The notes beneath the pieces were generated by a model. The model ran no database searches. It was given only the letters and a program-made list of their open reading frames with translations, and had not been told where the DNA came from. From assembly GCA_019722365.1 (NCBI GenBank), contig JADFUC010000929.1:1-64000 (forward strand): DNA of 64,000 nucleotides, written 5' to 3'. Source of the stretch: Lithospermum erythrorhizon. Taxonomy: Eukaryota > Streptophyta > Magnoliopsida > Boraginales > Boraginaceae. The position numbers were made by a program, and so were the translations under genes. Shown here one piece after another: positions 49,921-63,601 of the stretch. The first letter of the stretch is position 1. Each line of letters begins with the position of its first letter.

Positions 49921-52016
49921 CGTTAACCAACTCAACTTTCACCTTAAAGGATGTATACTTGATTAATACCAACCTAGGATCCCTGAAAAATCGGATCATA
50001 TTGTAATAATCAGCAGAAACCTAATTCGGCATAATTTAATTGAGGCAACATCTAGGTATAATCAGCTGATATCCATAACCAATAAATGAGTCATAAAAGC
50101 AGACCATACAACGCCACATAGAAAATTTAAGCAACATGTAAAAGATATAGTAGAGTCTTAATAAGGCACCATCGCCCAAGATTAAGATCACGAGACTTCA
50201 GCAATGGCCCCATAACTTTCTAGTCGCTTGAGCCATCATCTCGTATCTCCACAACTATACCAACCTCTAATCTTGGCATATGCTCAATCCAGGTCTACAG
50301 GGGTGGACGATAGCTAATAAACACCGCTCTTATGCAGTATAAGGCCAACGGCGCTATCTTAGTAGTATAAGGACACTTAGCGAAGCAATCTTGTAGTGAT
50401 GCATAGAGTCATACGCTCTTATACCGAGGAGAGTCTAAAGGCCAAGAAACCGCATATACTAAAGTATAAAGGCCACGACAATGCACACATAGAAAGTGAT
50501 CATAAGGCTATTACCGCTCTTATACCGAAGTATAAGGCCAAACGCACTTATACCTTTAAGTATAAGGCCACGCGACGATAGCTGACAAAGTGATCATAAA
50601 GTCGTACCTCTCTTCTACATTAGTATAAGGCCAATAGCGTCACGTATCTGCCAGGAAGGAGAGTCACACAACCTTTTAATCATCAGTATAGAATTCGTAT
50701 CCTAATACTCGAAGTCGCCTCAAGTCGCATAACTCCAACAACGCTCACAACAAGCCCATACTCTGCTCCCCGAAGCGATATCAAGGCCTGCGGCTAAAAC
50801 ATCTACTTTAATCTGCATCAATCCGCAATCTTGACAGAATACATAAATACAAAAGCGCCAAATGATGCCACGAAATCGGGGAATACAGGCAAGGCCCGCA
50901 ATCGAGAAATGCCGTAATTGTAAAATCAGAAACCCAAGTTGAGAGTTGAAATTTATTCACACCGAAGCAAATCTTCAAACGCCCACGAAATACAATCACA
51001 TAATCATATCATGGCTCACACAAATGAATCACACATAATCATACAACAACAAGTATACTATTCTTACATAATGCATCACCCATGATGACATGTTTCACGA
51101 TTTAAATAGAAATGCGTAATGTAGCGCCCGTGGGAATAAGTACTTTCGCAGTTACTTGATAAGAAAGCGTCTCGTCTAATCGATCAGTGCCTTTCCGTTC
51201 AGCGTCTGTCGAAACACTTACTACTTGACAATTTTAACCATATCTTAGTCATTCGACTTTTCAGCCATTTTAGTTACAAATTAACAACTTAAATATAGAT
51301 TGCTAATTATGTTCAAAGACTATTAAAATGAATTTCAACTATCAGACTAAATCCCATCGGTTAACATAGCAAAAATACTAGCATTTTCAATAATTTCAAT
51401 CGACCCCGAAATATCAACTTTTTCCAACTTCTTCATAGATTTAACAACTTCAAATCCCAAGCCGTTTACTACTCAAAATCTAATAAAACTAATTTGACTT
51501 TTTATTCCTTGACAACATAAATCATAATTTCCACCTCAGAAACAATCACAATAAAGATTCCATTAAAATATTTATACTACCAGCAACTGTTTTAGGAAAA
51601 GTCATTGAAAGTCAACCGAAAAGTCAGATTATTATCACAAGCAGCTTTCTAAAATCGATTATTATAAATCTCCTATACTATAATCTAAGCCTAGATAATA
51701 ATTATAAGCAATAATAACCCACAAAAAATCGAAGTCAACTAAATCTCAAAAAAGTCAGCGTCCATAAAAACACCACAATTACTCGTCAAGCTAAGCTTTC
51801 CAACTCAAGAACAACTAATTTAGAGCCCAGAAATGAAATGTCTTAGTCAAGTAAAAACTTTAAAATACCCTAAAAGCGAAATGTACTACCAAGCGACCCG
51901 ATTAGGTTGTATAAATCGACTATTCAACTTGAAATTTTTGATTTCTCCTGAAATAATCCACCGAGAAACTAGTATACTATTACGGTAATATTAATGCGGA
52001 GCGGGTTATTACAATC
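49921..52016 (-). mobile_element. Gypsy LTR of subfamily B, reverse strand
   Basis: The right end GAGCGGGTTATTACA is the reverse of TGTAATAACCCGCTC, and the last 0.8 kb matches the fragment at 36175-37141. It carries its own hairpin array at 50318-50640. Next to it on the right is a polypurine-like tract (reverse reading CAGGACGAAATTTTATAAGG). The left border is uncertain; a target duplication was not found. Confidence 0.6.
50318..50640 (-). repeat. Hairpin minisatellite in the subfamily B LTR
   Basis: About eight units of the same CTTATAC...GTATAAGGCC type, more irregular than in the other LTRs, with several units interrupted by unrelated bases. Confidence 0.7.
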
Positions 52017-54243
52017 ACCACGCCTTATAAAATTTCGTCCTGAAATTTACTCAAAACTTCGCCTTGTTGCCTGACTCTCCCCTTGATACTTAACATTATC
52101 TAATATCGTAATACTTTATTTTTAAACCGATCCATCCACATTTTACACGCTTTGACTTTACACTTTCTGCTTTATATGCTTCAATTATTTCAATCATACC
52201 GTACTACTAAGACTCGCGGCCATGACGCCAAATTTCACTATCGTGGCGTTTGTTAACAATTTCACATTGAATCATGACTAACGTGCTTGTTGATTTATGT
52301 CCTTATGACTTTTATACCTCCACGAAATCTTATGGTTATTCAACATGCAAATTTGTGTAAAAACTTCATACCCTAATTTATCTTATCGAGCGCATTCGCG
52401 AGTCCTCTCATAATACCCCAATCGTAACCTTTAATAAACTTTATTCAACTCCTTGACCATAATCGACATTATCGATTCCTAAAAACCATGAGGTTTATAA
52501 CTCCATAAGTCCCTCTTTGTTTCATTCTCATTTATTATAAATTCCGTTTATTCCTCTGAGGAGAGCTCGTTAGTCGGCGTGTATTAACAAAAGTCTTCTT
52601 AAATGCATTTATCCAACTGCATCCTTCAAATATTCATAACCCAAATCACGATCTCTTTTATCGTTCCTTTGAGATTAAATTCCATTTTCATCTTATTGCA
52701 ATATTTGATTTACTCGTCTACATCCTCTCGCGTCCCGTATTATGACAGAACCAGCCTTGATTATTATTTTATTATTTTCATGCAATATTATTTATCCCCA
52801 ATTCTTAATTATGCAAGACTAAGTCTTTATTGTTTTAAAGATGCATCTTCTGCTGATCAAATGCTAATCCAGCAAGAAATGCGATGTCACTTTGAAAATC
52901 TTCCTCGACTAACCTTTTTAATACCCTTAAGTTCACACAAAAATTACCAACATCAACAACTTTAAATTCCACGCTAGGGAACCCCACTTTCAATAACTTC
53001 GATATAGATCTGTCTACTCCATGGGAATTCTCAAACATATTCCTCAGCTGCATTTCGAATTTGACCCGAGTTTCATCGCCGAGAATAATCATTCTTATCC
53101 GCAAAGATAAACTCCGCTGACCGCGACTCTTAGTTAAACTTTATTAACGGATGAGCTGAACTTCTTTTAACACGGCCAGTATAGATTTGTATCCTTTTGA
53201 CTTACCGTTTCTAGCGAACTACGTTTCACATTTCTTTATAATCGCATCTTTATTTAACCCCGTATCATATAAACCCATTGATATTCTTTACAATTCCGCC
53301 TCAGTATATCATATATTAATTATCATAAAACAAATCCTTAATTACCTCATGGCCAAAATTACCGTTATCGGCTCTGCCACCGCATTGACTATTAAGACCT
53401 TTGAAAATATATACTTCACTCCAATATCTCCTAATATTTCTGACATCATACATCATATTCTAAACCATAACATGTCTTTGTTCGATATAACCCATCATAT
53501 ATGTATAATAACTCGTCGTCTTTGATCTCAGTAATATGCCGGTTACCCGTCTCAGCGTATACATATCATTTCGGCGTGCATTGATAACATAATCGGTTAA
53601 ATACATCACAAATTGGTATAACACATCTCGATCAATTAACACCACAAGAACACAAAATTCCGTGTAGTCTCTTGCAGACCGCATGCTGGCGAGTCGACAA
53701 AATCTTTTAGTGGTGTCACCAGCGATTGGCGTATTCCCGGAGAAAGAAATGGACTCTGAAACCGGAGAGCGACTCGCGCTGACAACACACTTACAAAAGA
53801 GCACAGGCACGTAGCAGCAGACACCAGAAAACAAACTGGCTCGTGCAAAATTGTAGCGATCCTTGGTGGGCTGCGAGGTTAGGACCGTCATCCAACTGAT
53901 GTCAGGAGTCTGCTTGACTCAAAAATGACTTACGTTTAACGTGATAATAAAAAATATTACAACTGCCGTCCGTCGGTGAACTAATCGGCAACTCTATTGG
54001 CTGAAAAGTGATAATAATATAAATCTGACGTCAATGATGGGTTTTTGTTTCGAGACAACAATAATTATTACATTACAACAAAAACTCCAAAGAAGATAAA
54101 AGTATATGGCTGTTGAGGTCTTAGTACAATCGCCACCTCGGGTACCAGTACTTTCGGTGATCGTCTGATGCGTCCCAAGCAACCCTAGGCATAAGCAGCC
54201 CTCCCGTAGGGAAATAGGGACTGCTAAGGCTAATTGAATCTTA
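52017..54243 (-). pseudogene. Internal remnant of a subfamily B gypsy element
   Basis: Follows a polypurine tract on the - strand, so it should be the 3' internal part of an element. No protein domain could be read with confidence in any frame. The longest open frame (53460-53891, -) shows no family match. The origin of the part from about 53890 to 54243 is unclear. Confidence 0.4.
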
Positions 54244-56815
54244 TGTGACAGCCCAGTCGGCCGCCACAATTGAGAGTCATTATAATCGAAAACACGAGAA
54301 TCACGGAAACCGATGGGCGACTCGGTTAAAACTACTGGATTTTACTTCAAAAATAAGATTACATATAATATTACCAAAATAATCACAATTTAAAATGTAC
54401 AATCCATCGAGGGGTGATATCTAACCCAACTGACTCCATATATATATACAAGATATCCCAAATAAACTTGATAATGCGTAGTACAAAAAGAAGTAAAATG
54501 CGTACTCGAGAATAAAATGGCAAGCTGCCGACAAGGCTAAAAGGATTCAAAGGAAAATAACAATCAAAACAGTTGACAACACATCAAAATCGGGCTGTGA
54601 GGATCACAAAGCTTTGATCTTTGCTAGCGCTCGAACAAGCTCTCAAGCGGCCTCTTGGCTCAACGCCCGCTGTCGACTGGCCTTGAATGAAATGCCTTGG
54701 CGAAAAGGGGTGTAAGCATGGTAGTGAAACATAACATGGGTGAACTTACCATGCGAACGGGTCAATCAATTATATAGTCAGAAACAGATAAAATACATAT
54801 ATCAGGGACTACGTAAAAAGGTCATACAACGTGATTCCCACGGAAGTCTCGGACATAATACATGAAGATATAATAGAAGGTTTCGAAATGACATACACTT
54901 CGAAAAAGAAATCAATAGGCTCAACTACGACTACAACTCTAGTCATTGACCTCTTATCTACCGTATTCCTTTGATTATACGGCCTACAATGCTTAATGCT
55001 CGATTACACTGCGGGAATGGACTAATCAAAAATCTTGTAACATACCGCTTGTTATAAGGCCAAAACGCGCTTATACACAAAGTATAAGGCACGCGCTTAC
55101 AAAGTATAAGGCACGTCCTTTCATCTGGTAAATGCAATGGCGCGCTCTTGCCATAGAGTATAAGGCTACCGCTCTTATACACTAAATACAGAGGCACGCA
55201 TACACTAAGTATAGGCACACGCTCTTATACACTAAGTATAAGGCACACCTTATACACTAAGTATAAAGGCGCTTGCTTATACACAAAGTATAAGGCTGAT
55301 GTCGTCGCGTATCACGCGGGAAGGAGATCCTTTTTAACCCACTGTCGTCGATATGGGTCGAATCTTGATGCCGAGTCACCTCAATTAAATGCAGCCAACT
55401 CACAGCATTCGCTTCTGATAACCAGCTACTCTGCTCCCAAGCAGTAATATCCAAGCACCTGGCTAAAACATCTCACAATCGTAAGTCAAACAAAATTGTG
55501 AGCAAGGCCATAGAATCATAAGTGCGACAAGGCCACGAACTTCAGAGAAATATGAGTTGGGAGTTCGACTGTACTTACCTCGAAGCAATCTTGACGCCCA
55601 CGAGAATATAATCACATAATCATATCATGGCTCGCACAAATAAGTCACACATAATCATATGATTTCATATATGTCGTTCTCGCGTAATCACTAACACAAT
55701 AACATGTTCACACAATTTTAAAATGAATACATTAAAATGCGCCGTGAGATAAATCTTCCTTCTCGCAGCTACACACTTGAAACCTCGCCGAACATAATCA
55801 GTGCTTCCTTACTTTCACGATTAATGCTATGAAACACCCGTAAAGTATAATCAGAGACCTACTATACCACCGGTGATTCTAGAAGATACACCAACAGCTC
55901 TTAGGGAACTATCTACAACGGTCTAACATAACTTGAATAAACTATCGAATTATAATAATAATAATCATCGGATATGACAATCAGATCCCATAAATTCCAT
56001 CTTATCGGCTTTATCATTTAAAATCAACATAAGTCATTCTAGTTAATCAATGAGTCACAATTAACAACTTTATACTCCAAAATATCAATTTAGCTTCGAC
56101 TTGGAATGCTACTTTTTCAAATAGCTCACTTTAATCAATTTTAAATCCACCAATTTAACATCGCAACAACATAATAAAAGGTCAACGCAACCTCCTACAT
56201 TTAAAGTCTTAGAAATATCAACCCAAAAGTCAGCGGAAAACCTCAAAGTCAACCCAGCGTAACATCCTGGCTTGACCTACAAGTCATGAATTAATCAACA
56301 TATAAATCATAGAACCCATAACCAACTAAGATTCATCATAAAATTGAATTATGGAAAATTCAATTAAAAGTCAACTATCTTCGAAAGCCAAAAATATCTT
56401 AAAGACTTAGACTTTCATACGCCCAACTTCGAAGAATGATAGGGAAAACGATATTCTAAGCGATCTTGAGTTTGGCGACAATCGAAGAAATGGAAGAAAA
56501 AATTCAAGGGAGAAGGAAATCTCGGCCACGAGGAGAAAAGGGAAGAAGATGAATATTGCTTTGTGATGGAGGATAGAGTATGAATAGATATTTAAAAAAA
56601 CTTCGAGTCCGTTCGGTTTCGGTTAATTTCTCGGTTTCCGTATTTAAATCTCAACGAACCCGATTTGAAGATAAAATTTTTCAATAGAAAAAGCTCTTAA
56701 ATTATAAATGCAATTCGGCTCAAATAATTTCTGAAATAATATCATCGAAATTATTTATACCGTTCGAATTACGCGACCGAAAAATTTATTTTTTTTTTCG
56801 TAACGGGTTATTACA
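54244..56815 (-). mobile_element. 3' LTR of gypsy element G3, reverse strand
   Basis: On the - strand it begins TGTAATAACCCG (at 56815) and ends CGACTGGGCTGTCACA (at 54244), 2.57 kb. It matches the LTRs of G1 and G2 throughout. The polypurine-like AATTTTATTAGGTGGGTAGA precedes it on the - strand. Confidence 0.8.
55043..55296 (-). repeat. Hairpin minisatellite in the G3 3' LTR
   Basis: About eight units, for example CTTATACACTAAGTATAAGG repeated with a GCACACG linker. Most arms pair perfectly. Confidence 0.8.
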
Positions 56816-59800
56816 ATCTACCCACCTAATAAAATTTCGACCTCGAAATTTGACAACCCAAACAACCAAAAACATATAACAACACAAAATCAAATATCAC
56901 ACAAAATAAAAGCAATACTAACTCCACTCTCGTCGAAAAGCTGCGGAGATAGCGGTGCCTCATCTAAATCCCCTCCGTTCCCGGTCGCCTCCTACGCCTG
57001 ATTCCTCGGGACGCCCATTAAGGCCCTTTACTTTACTCACCGAAACCTTCTCTTTCCGGTCCAAAATGCTGCAGTGCTTTCTCAACGTGAGAGTCTCATC
57101 GAAGCTCAGCGGGAGGTGAGCTAAAATATGCGTTAAGTCGGTATGCTTCCTCGAGCGGGATACATAGGCACATTGTGAATCCTATCTAAACTTCCGGAGG
57201 CAACGCCAGCCAGGTAAGCCACGGAGCCAACTCTCCCGAGGATCTCCAGATGGTCAGTATAACGAGGACTGACTTCCGCTCCTCCCCGAGCCGCGTCGAC
57301 TCCGCTACGAAGATACCGGGGGAACACGGTCGCCCAGGCCTCGGCAACCAAGTCTCTTTGCGATGATCACGCATACTTCTTACGCATCTGGCTGTCCTCG
57401 AGATCTTCTTGAATCAGCGATCCAGCTGCGGAGACTTCGACGGCTGAGGGCCGTGAAACCACTGCACCTCGTTTCCGACAAAGGCGGGTGCGGCGTCTAC
57501 GCCCCGTCTGATACGCAGATGGTGCGTGGGCGTTGTTGTGGCGAACCTCTATCTTGGGTAACTTTCGTCGTCCCGATTCGAGGAGAAGTTCGAGCCTTGA
57601 GCCGGGCGTATCGCCGATGTCCGTATCTTCCTCTGGATTGCCACGTCCCATGCAGAGTTGAAAAGATGTACTCAACTCCGCTCACAGTCCACTAGTGCCT
57701 CCACGGAAACCCCTCCGGAACCTCGAAGTGAATCCTGACGTCATGAGTCGAAATGTCGACACGGAACCCGTCTGGCCTCTGATAGATCACGTAAATCTTA
57801 TTTAGTCTACCAGGCCATACATTGAATCGATGGGTAGGAAATGAGCCGACCGATAACCTATCCATAATCACCCAAATCCCATCATGGCCTCAGCGTCTAG
57901 GAAGCCCAAACCACGAAGTCCGTGGTGATGATACCATGTCGGTCGGGGATAGGAAGAGTACGCAATAAACCCGCGGGATATGCATGCTCGACGCCCCGCT
58001 TTCAAGCGTGACCAACCAACACGAAACTCTGCGATCTCTTCATTCACATTGCAATCGTCGACTTAGATGCAGTGCAGCATCTTTCTTTACCGTATAGGAA
58101 GTATTATGGGCCTACATCGAATCTCCGCCATTCCATCCCGAATCTGAATTTTCATCCCTCGAGAGCTCCACTTTCTGTCAAATGTGAAATCGGTCGACTC
58201 CATCTGTCCTACTTGATAACTGCGGTCTGCCAAATGCCATTTTGTATGATGCTAGATTCGATCCGCAGCTATTTGGTCGAACTCTGTATAGTGAAAAACT
58301 CCGTCGCTACCGGCGTCAAATCGACTCATTTGTTCGTCTACTCTCTGTGTCCTTTGATTTCCCACCTGCTGTTGGCATCGACTCTACGTTTACGCCCCTT
58401 GGGTGATACTCAATGGTAAGTGCAATGTTGACTCCATCCATCACTGCACTCAAATTCAAATCTATGCTGCGTCGGTGGAAATACTTCAAACTTTTATGAT
58501 CGGTAAAAATCGCGTTAGCTTAAATCTGAGATAGTGTCTCATGAATTTGGCCTTAGACTATCCTTCTGTAGCTTCGAATCATGGGTCGGATAGTTCTTCG
58601 TGATTTCTCAAGCGTCGGGAAGCATAGGCAATCACCTTCCCGTGCATCGAGCCTTTTGATAAGTCTGACATCACTAAATCACGTAGCCACCGGAGCAGAC
58701 GATATCGCCTTTGGGCCGAAGTCAACTTCACTTTAATACCTGAAGCTTGATCCTGCATAATCATCATCCCGGATAAAGCGGAACCCGCACTTACGGTCAG
58801 CACAGTCAATGGCGTGGCGATCAAATAAAAGTCCTTGATGAATCTCTGTAATAACCGAGGTAACCCCCGAAACTCACAACACAAGTCGCAACATGGGGCC
58901 GGCTCCAGTGTTCCACGGCATCCACCTTACGTGAGGTCCACACAAACTCACCCTCGCTTGAGAGAAATCCCGCGAGCCGGGGTATTACTTTCGCCCAGCA
59001 GTGTTAGAAACTTGGCACTTACAGCGAGGTCAGGCGTAGGACCTCAGCCGTCTGCAAATCCTACCGTATTCTCTCTCCCTCGAGAATATATCGAGAATAT
59101 CATCAATGAATACCACACCAAACTCATCCGGATACTCTCGAAACACTTGGTTCAATAAATCCATAAAAAGCACTTGATCGTTTGTCAATCAAATGGCATC
59201 AACATAATTTCATAATGTCATACTTGAGATCGAAAAGCGATTTCGGAATATCTACTCACTTTGATCTCAGCGTGATAACGGACCGCCGTCAATCTTGAGA
59301 ACACCTTGGCATCCTTGATTGATCTTGTCGTCAGTGCAGGCAATGGGTATCGGTTCTTAATGGTCACTTTATTGTTTTTATAGTCGATCTGCTTTCATTC
59401 GAACCATCCTTCTTTCTGAAACAACACTTGTGCACCCGCATAGACACACCGATTACGATGAACCCCGCGTCAACAACTCTACTGTAGCGAGTCCGTAATT
59501 CACGCAGCTGTTGAATATCACATGCGATTGGAAGAAATTGGTGCCGTGCAGGAATAACACCGATACTTGAGTGTTCCTTTACGTGATCGGTAAGTCCTCG
59601 GGAAAACATCCTTGAACTCTCTAACAACCAGCGCATCCTCTACACGCCTGTACGTACTCAAATCAACGCGTACCCCAGGGCAATACACCCTTTCGAGATC
59701 AATCTCACAGCACCGAAGTCGCGACCTGAAACTTCGAAGGAAAATCTTTACGTCTCCGCCAGGCCGGATATCGATCTCATAGAACACACAAAAGTAATCT

Positions 59801-61492
59801 CCTTCCGATGGCAATCAATAATGACATGATGTTTCCCCAACCAATCCATACCCAAGATAAGATCAAAATCAGAAAGCTCAAATGGAAGTAAATCAACAGA
59901 CAACAACGACCCTGAAGCGATCAAGGGCGGTCTACATACGTCCCAACATGGCCCGACCTCCCTACTTGTCATAATCTCAAGTGGAACAGGCAAAGGCACA
60001 CAACATACAGATAAAGGCGGAAATAAAACTTCTGCCGAAACAAAAGAATCACGTAGCGGAATCCAAACAACACCACAGCCTCGATATAAATACGAAATAA
60101 TGAACTTTTGTCTAGCTGGCTAGGGGTATCGCATGTCTCTGATGAGTACTTGGCGTGAATCGGCCTCGACCCGACTCCCGCTCGGCTGCTACCACGACAC
60201 TCCTCACGAGGTCCTCTGACTCAATATCCCGGCCGCTGACGTGAATGGAAACCACCGCGGCTCCCCGGGATAACGCCTCTGACGAGTGAGCGAGGTCTTG
60301 GCGTACTAAGCGCCTCTCTACTTAATAAGCGGGAACGATCCTTCGCGGATGTCTGGTGCCGATAACATGAAGCCACCCTCGCAGAGCAATCTTGCTTTTG
60401 TGCCCAATCGACATAGCGGTAACAGCGGATACCTCTCGAACCCCAGGAGGCTCACTACGGACCCCGCCGCGTCTCGCGAGGCGCCAGCCGTCTTGAAGGA
60501 GTAGTAACATAACTCAGGCTGGCCAGACATGATGACTCTGCCCGGGGCGACTTCTTTGGTCCGTCCTCCTCGAACTCCTAGAGCTAGAAGGCCTACCGGA
60601 ATAGAAAGCTTGGTCGACTCGCCGCCGTCCCGTCGCTGGGCTGCGACTCCGTTTCCATCTTGTTTGCATTCCTCCTGACATGGAAACTAGTAAAATCCAT
60701 CGGTGAGATCGGTATGCCCCGTCAACCCATCCTTGAATCTAATGATCCCTCTTCGCCTCTAGGATAAACATCGGGAAGTAGTCGGCGCGGAATCATTGAA
60801 GCTATGCGCTCAGGCGTGACCTCGAACCTGTGTCCAGCGAAATCGGCTCTCTTTCCCAGGGAGGCCGCCATGTAGGTTTCTAAGCAATATTCTCGGAAGA
60901 GCTCAAAATCGCTCCCAGCTGAACACTCCCCTACCATGATCGAGAGGCAGCTCGGGTTCTCAGCAGGTCATGGGCGCCTACGTGAAGTCTATAAAGTAGC
61001 AAAACTTCACTCTCGTCTCGCCCACTTGATCCCCATCGGCTCAAAGATAGACTTCATATCCGGATGAACTTCGATAGCCTACTACGGCGAGGAACCCATG
61101 AAACGGAGGATCCGGCTTCCTGAGCCGATCAAGCAAGCTTTGCTGCGGAATTGACCCGCATTCTTCGACCGCTTTGAGCATTCCGCAGCCTCCTGCGAGG
61201 TCCGCATGACCTCCACCGACATGCTTTCGAAGGCGCACCTCCGGACCTGCTTTGGTCATGTACTTTCATCGGCAATTGCTCTACCACTGCAATTTCGACT
61301 CCTCTATTTTGCAGACCTCTCGCTCTGCCTACGCCCTCGAACTCTAGGTAGCGTCCTCGGCAGTCTACGCAACAAAGAAAAAGACTCGGATCTTTTAGAA
61401 AAGACACCACTCATGACGACTCGAGGAAAACAAGTAGGCACACAACCCAAATACAGGATACTGATGTCGAGCCTAGCTCGTACCAAAATTAG
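56816..61492 (-). pseudogene. Gypsy G3 gag-pol remnant (Del/Tekay chromovirus)
   Basis: Domains read on the - strand from right to left: a decayed CCHC region near 60430-60320; the protease/RT junction at 59999-59770 (LPFELSDFDLILGMDWLGKH, then IIDCHRKEITF); REFKDVFPRTYR near 59620; RT connection and RNase H at 58884-58579 (RFIKDFYLIATPLT, then GKVIAYASRRLRNHEE); integrase C-terminal part at 57351-57133 (SPRYTDHLEILGRVGSVAY). Each piece is in a different frame with stops between, so the copy is dead. On its 5' side GGTACGAGCTAGG is a decayed primer binding site next to the 5' LTR. Confidence 0.85.
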
Positions 61493-62594
61493 CAGCTCGC
61501 CCGGTCGGCCGCCACGAGGTGAGTCATTATAATCCCAGGAACACGAGAATCACCCGGCCGATGGGCGACTCGGTTTAAAACTACTCGTTTCTTCAAAATA
61601 TGATTACGTATAATATTACCAAAATAATCACGGTTAAAAATTTGCAATCCATCGGGTGATATCAACCAACTTGACTCCATATATATATATAACATATCCC
61701 CGAATAAGCATTAATGCGGGAAGGAAATACAAAAGAGAGTAGAAATCTTATACTCGAGAATACAAAATGAAAGCGCCGACAAGGCTAAAAAGTTTCAAAG
61801 GAAAATACAACAATCAAAAGCAGGTTGACAACACATCAAAATCGGTATGAGGATCCTGCGCGCCCGATCTTTCGCTTTAGCCGCTCGGACAAAACTCTGT
61901 AGCTTGACCTCTTGCTCAGCTACCGCCCCAATGACGGCACAAATGAAATCTTTGATCACAGCAGGTGTAGCCGCTGAAGCTTAGTGAAACTTAGCGAGGT
62001 GAACTTACCATACGGAATGAGTGTTATTAATATAATAGTGAATATGAATAAAACCATATATCGAGGACTACCAAAAGGTCATCTGACATGATTCCTTGAA
62101 GTCTCGGACATAATACATGAAGATAATGAAGGTTTAAATGACCTTGCTTCGAGAAAGAAATCAATGAAACATTTCACGACTAAAACTCACAGTCGTGAAC
62201 CTCGGATATCTCGTATTCCCTTTGATTATACACGACCTCCCAATGCGCGTATACTCGATCCGTTTACTGCGAGGAATGGACTAATCAAACATATACCGCG
62301 GTATAAGGTAAAACACTTGCCCATACACAAAGTATAAGGTACACGCGCTTATACACAAAGAGTATAAAGGCGCGTCCTTATTTCATGCACATAAGTCTGA
62401 GAGCACTTGCCTTGTTTTCTTATCGCTAAGTATAAGATGCGCGCTCTTATACGCGAGTATAAGACGCGCTTATACACTAAGTATAAAATGGCCTTGTATT
62501 TATACACTAAGTATAAGACACGCATTTCTTATACACTAAGTATAAAGGCGCATTTTTATACACTAAGTATAAGGCACGTATAAATCGCGTATCA
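61493..62594 (-). mobile_element. 5' LTR of G3, truncated
   Basis: Matches the first 1.1 kb of the G3 3' LTR (GGTCGGCCGCCACGAGGTGA, ATGGGCGACTCGGTTTAAAA, then the hairpin array) but stops after the array. The remaining 1.4 kb, including the TGTAATAAC end, is absent and a copia LTR begins 12 bp later. Confidence 0.75.
62292..62582 (-). repeat. Hairpin minisatellite in the G3 5' LTR
   Basis: About eight to nine units with CTTATACACTAAGTATAAG cores. The truncated LTR ends at the right edge of this array. Confidence 0.8.
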
Positions 62595-62606
62595 CAACGA
62601 GGAAAG

Positions 62607-63601
62607 TGTTGAAATCAATGAGAATTGGTTCCATTTATTATACTGTTGCGACGATTGTGTAGCAATTCATTTACAGGTTAGGTTAAATGTGATTGCTCAG
62701 GAACTTAGTGTTCAACTTAGTAATTGTATATTACTAGTGTGAGTTCATGATAATTAAGGGTTATGAGGCGATTCTTGAATGCTTTTCGTTAATCGTTATA
62801 ATAATAGTAATTATTGATTATTATTATTATCTGACTCTTATTATCGAGCACAGAAGGTCATGTAGCATCTGATGACGTTGAGTTATATTTCATGTATGAA
62901 ATTAAAGAGAACTATATAATTGAGAAATGTATTTCACCGATTACAAGGATGCGTTTTATGTAGAATATCGATTGAACAAATAGAATCGATTAAATAGTTG
63001 TTGAATTGGTTCGAATAATTTAGTATTTATCGATAGCAGAAAGATTATTGATATTGACTCATTCTTATTTAATTAGGCAATTAAATAGTTATTTCAAATG
63101 CTTGACTTCGTTAATTATCTTAGCGAACTAATAGAGGTTAACGGTCAACTAATCTTATGGGTTGCTTATCGGGCTTGTTTTAACTGTACATATAAAACTT
63201 TAGGGTTTTTCATCATAAGTTTTTGTAAACTTTTTCTGAAAAATCTAATAGTAGCCGCCCACCCCCACTTTGGCGAAGTCTCCCAATTTTGGGGTTTCTG
63301 GTTTGTTCATCATGTTTTACTAGCGTAGATTAGTTCTTGATTGACCCCTCACGGTGTGGACTAACTAGAGATATAAATACGATTGATATTACTGACAAGG
63401 AGGCTGAAGGAAGTCAAATTCACGTTGTGAATTTGAAGCGTCAATGAATTTTGGTGGAATTTCTTTCATTTGTATTTGTAAGTCATACGTTAAAACATAA
63501 TTAATTATATGTTTTTATATTGAATAATGTAGTATGCACTTTAAAGATCTGCGGAACTATGGATTTGTATTTATGCTCACATATCCATAGTAATTTTCTC
63601 C
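62607..63601 (+). mobile_element. Copia LTR, copy D
   Basis: Begins TGTTGAAATCAATGAG and matches copy A over about 1 kb (TAATTGTATATTACTAGTGT, AATCGTTATAATAATAGTAA, GCATCTGATGACGTTGAGTT). It ends where AGTGGCATCATGGGC, a plausible decayed primer binding site, begins. This would make it the 5' LTR of an element running off the window. Confidence 0.65.

Noticed and set aside
53460..53891. 143-codon - strand open frame
   Set aside because: Cys/Ser-rich translation without recognisable domain in decayed retrotransposon DNA; no basis for calling a gene.
57363..59158. + strand open frames at 57363-57695, 58072-58419 and 58835-59158
   Set aside because: The recognisable RT, RNase H and integrase traces in this interval are all on the - strand.
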